From positions 186,001 to 250,000 of the forward strand of contig JAECYW010000023.1 of NCBI GenBank assembly GCA_023014335.1: a stretch of DNA of 64,000 nucleotides. The letters are read 5' to 3'. The position numbers and the translations under genes are program-made. This document shows, piece after piece, positions 48,501 to 59,310 of the stretch; positions within the stretch are counted from its first letter, which is position 1; every line of letters begins with the position of its first letter. The stretch is from Galerina marginata. Its lineage: Eukaryota; Basidiomycota; Agaricomycetes; Agaricales; Galerinaceae. The notes under the pieces were generated by a model. The model worked only from the letters and a program-made list of their open reading frames with translations, was not told the origin of the DNA and ran no database searches.

Positions 48501-49062
48501 GCCAGACGTTCCAAGCCATCAAGTAATTTTTTGACCGCTATTACTACATCAACTATCGAGTAGCACACTCAGAATAACAGGTAAAAATACTGTCTGGGCC
48601 TAGAACCAAGAACCCCGAAGCTGAGCCAGTATTCCGTACGAATATGGCACATTCACACCGTAATTTTACCCACCTCATGATCACCATCAGCGTTACCATC
48701 AAGCATCTTATAAAGGCGACAATCCTATTGCGGCTTAGGCACAGCTCTGCCCATCTTTTCGTAAGCAGCAGCTGTCGCGTTGACGAGGCTGAAGGAGGCA
48801 AAGTTGTATCTTCATGGGGTTGAACCTCGACAAGAATCTTTGGCATCACAAGGACATTGTAAGTAAATACGTCATTTATTTTGCTTTCACGGAATCTAGC
48901 GCTCGCCCGCATGGTCAAGCTTTTAAAAACGATTTTTTATTTCAGCGTTTAATCTCACGATGGCCCTCCTATTCCTTCTCATCCAGCCCGCAATTGAGGC
49001 TATCCTGGGCAAACCTGTCCAACAGGGAGACATCTAGGCGTTTATGAAATAAGTAAAAACTA
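48501..49062. other. intergenic, nothing firm
   Basis: An open frame on the minus strand (48553-48918, containing ILVEVQPHEDTTLPPSAS) and a short one on the plus strand (48962-49036, MALLFLLIQPAIEAIL) are seen; neither is recognised. Confidence 0.4.
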
Positions 49063-49447
49063 TCAGGCCATAATGAGAAGGCAGTGCACTGACATTCCGT
49101 GGCCTGGCCTGTTGAAACAACATTTCAACAGCGGGCTGGGACCTAACGAATTAATTGAGTTTTGTCCAAAAAATCAAAATGGCGGTGTTGACTCACAAGC
49201 CTATTGACCGTGTTGCAACAGGGATCAAATTCGGATGAAATTAGAAGATAATTAATGGTAGACTGAACGTACCCCGTCACTTGTCGAGGAACTAATACCA
49301 CCTGTGGATAGTTTCAGCCGTGGAATTGGGGAGAATCAACAGATATATGTACTTACATGGCTGGCCCTGTCCTGGAATAGAGGTTTGACCTGCAACGAGC
49401 TGCAGGAATGTGGCAGCGACGAGAGCTGAAATACGAATGATTTTCAT
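49063..49447 (-). CDS. small secreted Cys-containing protein (predicted)
   Basis: The ATG at 49447 opens a clear signal peptide (MKIIRISALVAATFLQLVAG) followed by QTSIPGQGQPC. Splicing by eye over short GT-AG introns gives GISSSTSDG, a CPSP segment and LKCCFNRPGHGMS, ending at 49063, about 70 residues with four to five Cys. The last exon junction needs a four-base micro-exon (gctt) and is doubtful. Small secreted Cys-rich proteins are common in mushrooms; the role is unknown. Confidence 0.5.
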
Positions 49448-50011
49448 ATTCGGTTGATGGTTGAGGAGAATTTAACTGCTGCAGCGGTGGATACTTATAG
49501 GTATTCCAGACGTCAGCGGAAATTGCAGTGGTGCTGCCTGGTGATTGATATATTATGACCGAAAGTTTTATTCGCTTTCTGACCTACGCCTCTGGCGTGG
49601 TGCAGGAGAGGGATGACGTGAGTTACACAATAACTTGAAGCAACCGTCCAAAATTTGTGGCCTGTGGATACGGAGGTTGGAGCACAGTGTGAAATCTGCA
49701 CAGTTACCGCAGACTCGTCGACATTCTTAGAGCCGCACAAACTGGAACGAATTTGTTCCTGTCATGTCGCCTGCCTTTCAAATTCTGTCAAAACACCGTG
49801 CAAGGTCGACAAAGCAGCTATCTCCTGTAAACATGAGGCACCCCGAATCATCCTCTTTCTCATGAGTTCTCATGAATAGCGCAACTACCCACCGAGTCAA
49901 ACGGCCTGCTCTTCTACTATTTAGCTCGAACCTTGGAATCTGGAATGATTTGCCCGCGTTCACTGGTCGAGAAATATTCATTTTTCATGCAGTCATTCGT
50001 TACATCGGGAG

Positions 50012-52232
50012 TTAGAACAAATCTGCTGTAGATCGAATGAGCTCCTCCGTAGTCTTGGAGCGCGGTTTAAGGGTACATTTGAAGGGCAGAGGATGGCTAC
50101 AAAGTATCAATATAACGTAGGGTCAGCGCCTCATTCAACTCCGAGCAAGCACGATCAATCACTGACCATATAATTGAAGACTGGTATTTTACTGAAGGCT
50201 CGATCATTGTTCCACCCTCGTCTAAAGCCTTAGTAACCTCGAACGTCGCGAGTATAGTTGCGACTGTGAGCCAAAGGAACGAGAGTCCGACTTGGTTCCC
50301 TGGACAGATCCTAGAATATCCAGTGTTCATGGGTTAACATGATGTCGGGGATTAATTGGATGTACGGACCTTCTACCGAAACCGAAAGCCATCGACCCAG
50401 GATCACGCACAGACGGGTCGAGTAGTCCGTCTTTCATGAACCTGTTGGGGTTGAAGGTCGACGGGTTGGGGTATACGTCTTCGTCGTGAAGCATAGCCCT
50501 GTAGATAAAAAAAAAAGCTCGCTCAGTAAAATATTTGACGGTTCTGGAGAGGCGTACCAGACGTTCGGGATCACTATAGACCCTTTTGGGATGTGGTATC
50601 CTTGATATACATCATCATCTGTCGAGCAATGAGGTAGGGCTAAAGTCGATAGTCAGTACGGAAGTACTGGGCCACCTAATGCAAGTTCAATTTCGATGAC
50701 TTACCGATGGGGGTGACTGGTTTCCACCTGACAATATACTTCATCAACACAACAAATGACTCGTTGGTTATACGGGGAGACGCACCTCAGCAATTCTTTG
50801 ACAATAGCAGAGACATACGGTAAATCAGCTTCATCGTCGAATTCTGGGAGCCTTCCTCCAAGAACGCGGTCCAGCTCCTCCTGGGCCTTCTTCTGTGTCT
50901 CAGGGAAGGAAAGCATCGCGTTGAAGAATGTGTGGATGGTAGAAACTGTCGTATCGGCACCACCTTCCAGAAACGATGAATAAAAGAAGATAGAAGTTGG
51001 CGACGTAGATCTCACCAGCAAAGATAACGGCTGCCGTGTCCTGGATAACCTCTTGTTGATGTCCCAGATCCCTGCTCTCGTCTAGATTTTGAAGGGACGT
51101 TGAGGTAAAAGATGGTTTAGCAATACCAGAAGCCTGCATGCAAGCCGAAATCAGCATTGTATTGGGTACGCCTTGCATCAAACTCGAACCATGTTCCTGA
51201 TAGTCTGCTGAAAGGGCACATCGCGCATGTCCTCCTGCATTTTTCGCCAGGCCTTCGCTTTCCTTTTGAAGCCCGCACCGGGAAAGAACTCGGGTACGTA
51301 TTTTAGGATTGGGAATATGTCGACCAAGAATGCCCCGGGAACAGCGGCGTCCGAAACAGCTGCGACAGCACGCTCAACAAGGTCAAGTAGGGGGTCATTG
51401 GAGGAACGGATGGGTAGTCCGTATGCAACGGACAGGGCCATTCCGCCTACGGCACTGGAGGAAACCAACGTAAAGTCAGCATAGTCTTGCTGCAAACCGA
51501 GACTCCGAGCTGGAGACGTACTGTTTTGTGATGGCAAGGCAATCCTCTGGAGTGTCGAGAAGACGAGGGAGCATTTTGCGTACAAATTCCATTTGTGGTG
51601 CTCGCCATTGAAACGAGTTGTTGGCGTGAAAGTATTTTGCGAAAGCTCGCCGCCGCTCTCTCCAGCGTTCACCATATTGAAGCGCTGACATGACCCATTT
51701 CCAGCCCATCCTGTTGGTGAAACCGTGAAGCTGTAAGATCTATCATAAAATTCTAACTTTGGACTTACAACTCGTTCACCATCGTGAATGTGGGTCTGTT
51801 TATTCGAAGCATCAATAAAGCCTTCAGAGTTTAGCACAGCTTCGAATTCACCTGTTGGAATACTTAGCCGACCGCTTGTCGAGGAGGTCAGTAGCTGCTT
51901 TGAATGAATTGAGTATGACAAAGTCATTGCCAGCTGCATTTAAATGTAGAATATCGGAATCTATTAAGAGGAATGATGATTAGTAGGATGAAGTGAAATC
52001 ATACGACGAAAATTTCACCATATTCTTTGCCCCACCGGGCATACGTCTCCCACTCGAAGCTTGTTGGAAAGTCCAACAAATTCCCAAGAACGGGAAGCCT
52101 CTTTGGACCAGGAGGATAAGGCAACGAGGAACGCTTGCTGCCAGTGCTTCTCGCGTATATCAGCATCGCAACAGCAACGCCCAGAGTTGCGAGAAATAGG
52201 AGCAAATCCAGTTCATTCAGTTGAGAGATCAT
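50012..52232 (-). CDS. cytochrome P450 monooxygenase 1
   Basis: First ATG at 52232 gives MISQLNELDLLLFLATLGVA, an N-terminal ER anchor, then the hinge SLPYPPGPKRLPVLGN. Visible P450 landmarks in order: I-helix AGGADTTVS (oxygen activation), KELLR (ExxR), and heme-binding FGFGRRICPGNQ with the axial Cys. About nine introns splice in frame; the first donor is gtgaaatttt just after KEY. It ends STADLF. Family as in CYP clans of basidiomycetes that resemble O-methylsterigmatocystin oxidoreductase; the ER enzyme needs P450 reductase. Substrate unknown. Tandem paralogue of 55385-57690, with the coiled-coil MKQY gene between them. Confidence 0.9.
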
Positions 52233-53079
52233 GTTTTCTGAGGAGGGGCCAGACAATATCGATGGCGACACCGCTCCGATCGTTGCCCAGTTTTAAACGC
52301 CTTCGAGAGAGGTATCCTTTAGCCGAGCGTGCGTCGCCGACATACAATTAGCGATAATATCGCGCCGCACAAGATTGGATCCATGATATGGGCTCTTCCG
52401 TGATTTCGGAAAACATCCTCGCTTGGACTGCTTGAACGTAATGACATGGGTGAAAGAGTAGGCAGGAGGATATAGAGATCTCAAGGAATGCCAGCGGCAT
52501 TATGAGAGATTGTCGGGGAAGCCGCAAGGACAGAAAAACTTCTTGGCACTCAAGCTCGAGCTGTATTAGAGTCGCTAAACCACAACGGCACAATCAGTCA
52601 TGCACCGAGTCGAATGAACTGGAAAGTCCTCACACAATCGTTAGTCAAGTAGCAGCACCAGAACTTCTCGAAACCAAATTCATCCTATCAGTACGGCACT
52701 GGACTTTGTTTCATCCGACATTCCATGTGAAGCTTCCGAGGTAGGTAGCCGTAGAGTCCAAACATCGGGAAGAGGTTCATTGTCTGCGGCAAGTCTGGAC
52801 TCTAGAGTGTTCCGCTCGAAAAGGACGTGTCCGCTTGTTTGTCCCAATGTTTATTTTGATGGCCATGCTATTGCGGACCGCAATCCGATGGCAGGCACGT
52901 CTGCGCTGTTTCTGACCATGAACTTGCCACGAACCCAACCTGAATCGTTTCTTATTTCCCTTCTTGACTCCTGCGAATTCCATGGCCATATTGACATTTA
53001 TGTTGCTAAAATTCCACAACACCACCATCTAGACGAACTCCCATCCATGTTTACCGAGGACGCAGTGATTTCAAAAGGT
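52233..53079. other. region upstream of P450 1, no intact gene
   Basis: The P450 promoter is expected here. An open frame on the plus strand from 52780 reads MNLPRTQPESFLISLLDSCE and a following HHHLDELPSMF; it runs into the serine hydrolase relict and is unrecognised. Confidence 0.4.
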
Positions 53080-53535
53080 CATCTGGTCATTAAGTCCTCG
53101 ACTCGCTCCCGGCCTTACCAACGTTCATACGGACGCTCCGTATCGCACGGAACACCTGGATTTCCTGCGCTAGTGAGGAACGTCAAGCTATTCCATGCTC
53201 TAGCTGCAAAAACATCCAGTCATCCCACTTGTGGTACGCTCAGACCGTGCATCGTGCGTTTGAGTCTCTCGCCATCGCAGTCAAGACTCAAGCCCGCGGA
53301 TCAATTGCGCGCCGCACCGCATTACCCCCTCCTCGCACCCAGTGCGACGCATGTCCGCTTCGGACCTCTCATTCAGATATATGTCATTCAACGCACCTTC
53401 GCTACGTATCCCCCACTCTCTCGCTTCGACCGGGATTTGTTCAACATCGGCATAATTTGATCCATTGCTGAAGTCGGAAAGACGGGAGATGAAACATACA
53501 GATTGGAAAGCAGTGGCGACGCTAACCTTGAATAG
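53080..53535 (+). pseudogene. serine hydrolase C-terminal relict
   Basis: Open fragment SYGRSVSHGTPGFPALV equals the YGRSVSHGKPDFPELV part of copy 1; then CGTLRPCIVRLS, RFGPLIQIYV, TFATYPPLSRFDRDLFNIGI, matching the C-terminal domain (YGTLKPCVVPSS, FATHLRLAHFDGNLFNVTV). After 53458 a frame change restores the similarity near EVGKTGDETY. The HGG motif exon and the catalytic SxxK part are absent, so it is a dead third copy, on the plus strand. Confidence 0.75.
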
Positions 53536-53996
53536 GCGTACAACTCGGATTCAAGTTTGCATAATTGATTTCAAAAGAGGTTTGAGAGCGTCGGCGACGA
53601 TATTGACACCAACGGGGAACGTTTATGACAGAATGAATGCTCTGAATCAATTTTGCAGCGACTTCTTCAGTGAGTGGCCACATTGTATGACCGTGTTGTG
53701 GGTTCAGTAGATATATTTCACCATGTGAAGGACTACTTCTGCCCTCTTTTCCAGACTTCGCACTGAACAAACGAGTAACTATTCTAAACAATCATGTGAC
53801 CGGCTCCTTATCAGGATGGGATCAGTGAATAAGCGCCCATCGCTTTTGAGCACCAACCACCTCTTAACAACGGTACCCTACTTTCGCATTATCTTTTCTC
53901 ATTTCCAACCCAGTCTAGACAATCAGTGAAGTTATAGTCATTCTACTTCCAAGTAGATACTAATAGGAGGACTGGACGCATTTCTTTTCCCAGGAC
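53536..53996. promoter_or_regulatory. upstream region of coiled-coil MKQY gene
   Basis: Contains ataagcgcccatcgc at 53826-53840 and a ttatctttt stretch near 53890, a weak form of the module seen ahead of the other family members. No gene. Confidence 0.4.
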
Positions 53997-55184
53997 ATGA
54001 AGCAGTACACATTGGGCGTTGGCGAAAGTCGTGACTTTGGAACTCTGTCAAGCGACTGCGAATTTGTCTTCTCGTTCGCCACATCAGACTACCGGAAGAA
54101 CAAAGAAATTGCAATCGATTTCTACTACAACACCAAAGTCAAAGCCAAAGTCATGCACAGGGTGACCTTGATTCCGTCACATGGTTTGGTTGAGGATCAG
54201 GTCATAATCAAGGATATCGATGGAGAAACGAGATCCGACAAATACCTGCAACCGATGAACGAAAATGTAAACATTGTTATCAGAGTGTCCAGGACCTCCG
54301 ATGCATCGTTCTCGACCTATGTTAATAACGAGTTTATTTCGGAAGTAAGGTCCCTGGCGCCCCAGAAGATGTGGAGAAATAAGGTCACCGTGGCTAGAAT
54401 TGAATTCTTGGACAGTGAAAAGGAAGTGATCGTCAACTTTGCTGCCTTTAACGAGGTGGGAAGCGCGGAAGGTTTCGCCCAGGAAATGATGAATCCGACG
54501 ACTGGCTCTCAGGAGTCTGAAACGACCGCAAGCGACGAGACCCAAATGATAGAACCTCAGCATCAAGAGGGAGCGGAGGAGCAGCAGGCAGAGAGTCCAG
54601 AGGCTGATCGCGAAAAGGCCGTCGAGGCGAGGGAGAAAGCGGTCGAGGTGAAGGAGAAAGCGGTCGAAGTGAAGGAGAAAGCGGTGGAGGAGCAAAAGAA
54701 GTTATTGGAGGAGAGAATCAAAGACGTGGAGGAGAGGGGAAAGGCAACGGCGAGATTTGAGAGGGTTGTTGCGGAACTTCAGCAGTCACTCGAGGAAAAG
54801 GCAAAGGCTTTGGAAGACCGCGAGAAGAACTTAAATCGCGGTTCTGGTGATGGAGATGTCGATACGGAGCGCAAGGCAATATCCGGCTCCAGTGTCAATC
54901 CACCAGACGCCGACATAATCAAGTTATCAGCAACTGTGGCATGGCCCAGAGCAATCAGGCATGTCCTTGGTGCCAGCCTCGCCGACACGCTGCAGCGGCG
55001 ACATGACACTTTAATGCAGGAATGGGTCCTGGCCAGAGGCGACGACATTTCATCAAACGCTTATGATTTCTTTGTTTACTCGCATGGGGTGGCTTGGTTT
55101 AAGGTCGTAGTTGAGAATGCGGCACAGGCTAGCTTGATGTTGATTATGGAGAGGCATGTGGTCATCATGGAGGTGCTTGTATAA
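53997..55184 (+). CDS. MKQY-family protein with coiled coil
   Basis: Single exon, 395 residues, start MKQYTLGVGESRDFGTLS. N-module to about 165: DCEFVFSFATSDYRKN, KEIAIDFYYNT, NIVIRVSRTSDASFSTYVNN. A Gln/Glu-rich linker leads into a coiled coil (about residues 200-285) built from heptads (EKAVEV K) and RFERVVAELQQSLEEKAK. The C-module follows: PPDADIIKLSATVAWPRAIR, HVLGASLADTLQRRHDTLM, YSHGVAWFKVVVE, but the usual LEDGLNAL end is cut short (ends MEVLV). Oligomerisation through the coiled coil is likely. It lies between two P450 genes that run the other way. Confidence 0.82.
   Translation: MKQYTLGVGESRDFGTLSSDCEFVFSFATSDYRKNKEIAIDFYYNTKVKAKVMHRVTLIPSHGLVEDQVIIKDIDGETRSDKYLQPMNENVNIVIRVSRTSDASFSTYVNNEFISEVRSLAPQKMWRNKVTVARIEFLDSEKEVIVNFAAFNEVGSAEGFAQEMMNPTTGSQESETTASDETQMIEPQHQEGAEEQQAESPEADREKAVEAREKAVEVKEKAVEVKEKAVEEQKKLLEERIKDVEERGKATARFERVVAELQQSLEEKAKALEDREKNLNRGSGDGDVDTERKAISGSSVNPPDADIIKLSATVAWPRAIRHVLGASLADTLQRRHDTLMQEWVLARGDDISSNAYDFFVYSHGVAWFKVVVENAAQASLMLIMERHVVIMEVLV
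54609..54692 (+). repeat. 21-bp minisatellite coding heptads
   Basis: Four units of 21 bases encode REKAVEA, REKAVEV, KEKAVEV and KEKAVEE (residues 205-232), so heptad number can change by slippage without frame loss. Confidence 0.85.
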
Positions 55185-55384
55185 AGGCGTCAGGGTATCC
55201 GTGAAAGAGACGATAGTCGAGACGTTAAGTCAAATGTCAAGATTATCTGTAGACGATGAGGACGTGGTTCGTACATATCATTTTAAGTCATACAATGAAA
55301 CGGGGCTACGGCCTACAATCAAAGCTGAGAAAAACCCCTTCATTTCCTGGTTTTTTTTTCTATGCTTTACAACAATAAAGATCA
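55185..55384. other. interval between convergent genes
   Basis: Two hundred bases with a possible polyadenylation-type aataaa-like stretch near 55372; no gene. Confidence 0.4.
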
Positions 55385-57690
55385 CTACAAATCCCCAGCA
55401 GATCTAATAAGCCTCTCAGCAGCCGCGGAGCGCGGTTTTAGGGTACACTTGAAAGGAAGAGGGTGGCTAGTTCCAACGTATCAGGTTCCATAAAGCAAAT
55501 AATATATCGCCGACTTACCAGGCCAAACCAGAGTGATACTCTATTGACGGCGCAATAGGGTTCCCATCATCATTAACAGCCTCGGAAATATCAAAGGTCG
55601 CAAGTATAGAAACAACTGTTATCCATAGAAGCGAAAGTGCGACCTGGTTTCCGGGACACATCCTGGGATATCCAAGTTCCAAATTTATAGGTCAGTTCCA
55701 CCTCACGATGCCTGATGAAATATAGATCCAAGTGCATACCTCCGACCAAAACCAAACGCCATCGAAGCAGGATCCCGCACAGCCCGATTCAGTCGTCCAT
55801 CTTTCATGAACCGGTCGGGGTCAAAGGTGGATGGGTTTGGGTATTCGTCTTCGTTGTAAAGCATCGCCCTGTATAGTATGTACATCAATGACAACCTTGC
55901 TCATTTCCATTTGTACAATTTTATTGTGACCATGGCTTACCATATGTTAGGAATAACGGTGGATCCTTTTGGGATATGGTAGCCTTCGTATATGTCGTCT
56001 TCGGTGACGCAATGAGGAACGGCTAAATTAAAAGGTTGGTATTCAGTATTGGAATGTATGATGGTTTATGGTTGTGGCGACCTACCGACGGGAGTCACTG
56101 GTTTCCACCTGGAGCAGAGATTTTTAATATAGTGTATAAGAGGACGTGGAGTTATGTTAACTTGAAGACGCACCTGAGAACTTCTTTCACAAGAGCCGAT
56201 ACATAAGGCAGATCATCTTCATCGCTGAATTCAGGCAATCTTCCTTTTAGAACGCCGTCCAACTCCTCCTGAGCTTTACGCTGCACTTCCGGAAAACAAA
56301 GCATCGCTGCGAAGAATGTATGGATCGCTGAGAGAGTCGTATCCGCGCCAGCTATGCAAGATAAGGGAAGGGTATCAAGGAAATGTAGAATTATTGATTG
56401 AGCAAGATGCCAGTGTATAATAGTCGTACCTATAAAAACCATCGCCGCCGTATCTCGAATAACTTCCTTTTGATGCTCGAGATCTACATTTTCCTTTAAA
56501 TTCTGCAACGACGTCGAGGTGAACGAGGGCTTGAAGATCCCAGACGCCTACGGGTATAATCCCCACCCAAGTTCAAATTAGCACACCATCATCTAAACCA
56601 TCAGAATCAGGATCCAAACCATAGTCCGCACAGTCTCCTGATACGCCGCCTCCCGCATTCTTTCCTGCAGCTCTCGCCACACCCTTGCTTGTTTCTGAAA
56701 ACCCGCTCCGGGGATGAAGTCTGGGACGTGTTTCAAGAGTGGGATTGTGTCGACTAGGAATGCGCCAGGCGCGGTAGCTGCTAGGAGAGACGCGACGGAT
56801 TGTTCGGCGAGGGTGAGGAATGGGTCGTTTTTTGGGAGGATGGGTATGCCGTATGCAGTTGATAAAGACAGTTCGCCGACAGCGCTGGATTTAAATTATA
56901 TACCCTCAGTTGGAATGCACTTGTAAAGTACTGGATGGGTGGGGGGACGGGGACGGGGGTGTGCTTACTGTCGTGTTATGTTTAGGAAATCCTGCGGGGT
57001 GTCCAGAAGACGAGGCAGCATCTTCCCAATATATTCCATGTGGGAGACGTGGAATCGGGCACCGTCGCTGCTTTGAAAGTACTCGACGAACACTCGGCGG
57101 CTTTCCCTCCATTGGTCGCCGTATGGCATTGTGAATATGAAGCTTTTCCAGCCCATCCTGTCATTCGTGAAATTGTCTCCTCATGATCACGGGTTGATCT
57201 GACTTACAGCTCAGATAACATCGTGAAGTGCGGCCTGATATGTATGCCGAATTAGATTACGGAAATCCAGTCCCGCCTCGTAGCGTATGAGTCCGCACCT
57301 GCTGGAGTATATAGACGATCTCTTTTCTAGGAGGTCAACAGCGGCTTTGTATGAGTTGAGGACGACGATGTTGCTTCTAAACGCCGTGAGGTGAATGACA
57401 TCTGACTCTTTAGTAATAATATAAACACAATATTGGTCAGTAATACAAGCGGGTAAGTATCATGCGCCGATGTACTGTAACTCACTGTACTCCTTTGCCC
57501 AACGGGCATAGGTCAGCCACTCGAAGCTAGTGGGAATTTGCAGCGCGTTTCCCAGCAGCGGGAGTTCCCTAGGACCAGGAGGATACGGAAATGCGGAACG
57601 CTTGCTGTTATTTATGTATAGCAACACTGTAACGGCCAGAGGCACGAGGAAGACGATGAAGAAATCCGACCCTTGGAGTGCTGGGATCAT
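55385..57690 (-). CDS. cytochrome P450 monooxygenase 2
   Basis: The ATG at 57690 gives MIPALQGSDFFIVFLVPLAV, an ER anchor, then FPYPPGPRELPLLGN. Landmarks: AGADTTLS (I helix), KEVLR (ExxR), DRFMKDGRLN, and FGFGRRMCPGNQ with the heme Cys. It ends RLIRSAGDL. Exons splice in frame and follow the plan of P450 1, with which it shares FEW, TYARW and SAYGIP-type segments, so the pair comes from a tandem duplication. Substrate unknown; the two could act in one pathway or be redundant. Confidence 0.9.
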
Positions 57691-59310
57691 GCTGGAGGGA
57701 GATATCAAGCCAGGCGTTCTCAACGCGGTTGTGGTCGACTTCTTATCAGGTTGTTATATTTAGTGTTTAGGCAGAAGTTGAGGTGGTGGGAGACACGGCA
57801 CGAGAATCCAGATTAAAGATTATTAAAGCATACCAAGACATAAATAGTCGGCATCGGCAAACGCAATAACATCGTGCGCTTTTCCGCGTACATGTAAACG
57901 GTACTCACGTTGTGCCATGGAATTGATAATTGATGCGTCGTGTCGTCACTGAACTGGTGGCCCATAATTCTGACGTTGGAGGATAGGCTGATTGCGGGTC
58001 TTCACTCGGTAGAGCGGGTTGCGGCAGCAGCAGGCCGCTCAAAAATATCACTGGCAAGGTCGAGAGCCCACGGCTGTAGCAGGAGTGGCACATAGTGTAG
58101 AGAATGATACGCGAGAAAGATCGAATTTCCAGTATCCGAGAAGAAACGGAGATGTCGGATGTCGTTTAGATTCAAGGCGTAGAAAGACGGAGGTCGATAG
58201 TCTGCACGAAATCTCAAGGTCCAAGGAAATTCAGGACGGCGAAGAACCTTCAATGGAGAAAATTCCCAAGTAAAAACGACGCTGAAGCAAGGGTGTATAT
58301 GTCGAATGCAAGAAAGGACGAGGGATCTCGCGTCGTCGTCGTCGTCGTCGTTTCAGTTAAAGTTCAAGTTTTTAAACATATGGGTCACAGTCGTGACAAT
58401 CACAAGCCCATCCAAGGCCCGTTCGTCCTAATTAGTAACCCTCGATTGTCTTTCTCTTAGTCTATCCCTCCACACCTGCACACAAACCCCAAGACCGCTG
58501 TTGATCCAGTCCATCCATGACACTGCCTCCAAAACCTCCCTGACGCTTGCGACCAACCTCTCGCACTTCAATGGCACCCCTTCCACAGCGACGGCGGCCT
58601 TTGCTGTTATCCCAATTTCTCATCTACTGGGAGGGCGGCCGCCGTTTTGGTTATGAAACTATGTCTGTACTTGGTCTGTGCTTCCCTGTCCAGGGGATAT
58701 GTTCAGTCGCAGTAGCATCCCTAGGCCTTGTATGTCTGTGTTCAGTCGCTACCGTTACTCGGGCCACCTGTTGTGCTTTCCCCGTTAATGATTGCTTTTC
58801 ACTAAATAATTCTCTGGCCTTTCTGGGTCCACCTGCCACGACAACGCTATTTACTCAAGTTCAACGGAATTTGCCCGTCCTCGGTTGCAGTCCTAAACGT
58901 CTTGGAGGGAAATGTAACAAAAAACTCGAATATGCCCGCTGCCGGCCCGTGCCCGTGCTATGCAATGACCTCGGGCGGACTGGACTACTCCACCGCTACA
59001 AATTGAAAGCTTCTGAATCCAGGGCAATGACTCTGAGCAGGTCTTACTTCAATTTGATTTCGGCGGGTTGGATTTTGATTCACCTTCCCGCATCAACTGT
59101 CGGGATGGTGTGCGTATTTTGGCAGTGTCACTCGTCGTGCTAGCCGAGTGTTGAGACTGCTTAAATGCTTTGCCGGTCTCCAACCCTGTGAAGTCTCCGG
59201 TCATGTGTGCGTTCATGTTTATAAACGCATTCACTTCTTCGCGCAGGGCCGCAGGCGTTCCAATTTAAAAGTCCAAACCAAATTTCGCTGTTCGCATTTC
59301 CGCGTCAACG
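57691..59310. other. interval with one doubtful open frame
   Basis: The P450 2 promoter lies at the left. A (gtc)n run is at 58330-58351. A 198-codon frame at 58547-59143 (+) has hydrophobic stretches and many Cys, but no recognised motif and its ATG is preceded by an out-of-frame one. The last 150 bases match 5430-5577. Confidence 0.4.
58547..59143 (+). other. uncharacterised open frame, doubtful gene
   Basis: Open for 198 codons, with hydrophobic part VLGLCFPVQGICSVAVASLG. Function not recognised. Could be chance in a GC-rich stretch. Confidence 0.2.

Noticed and set aside
54177..54695. A 172-codon minus-strand frame with LHFDRFLLHLDRF
   Set aside because: Antisense of the heptad repeats of the coiled-coil gene.
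50012..57690. Calling the region a complete biosynthetic gene cluster
   Set aside because: No synthase, transporter or cluster regulator was found beside the P450 genes.
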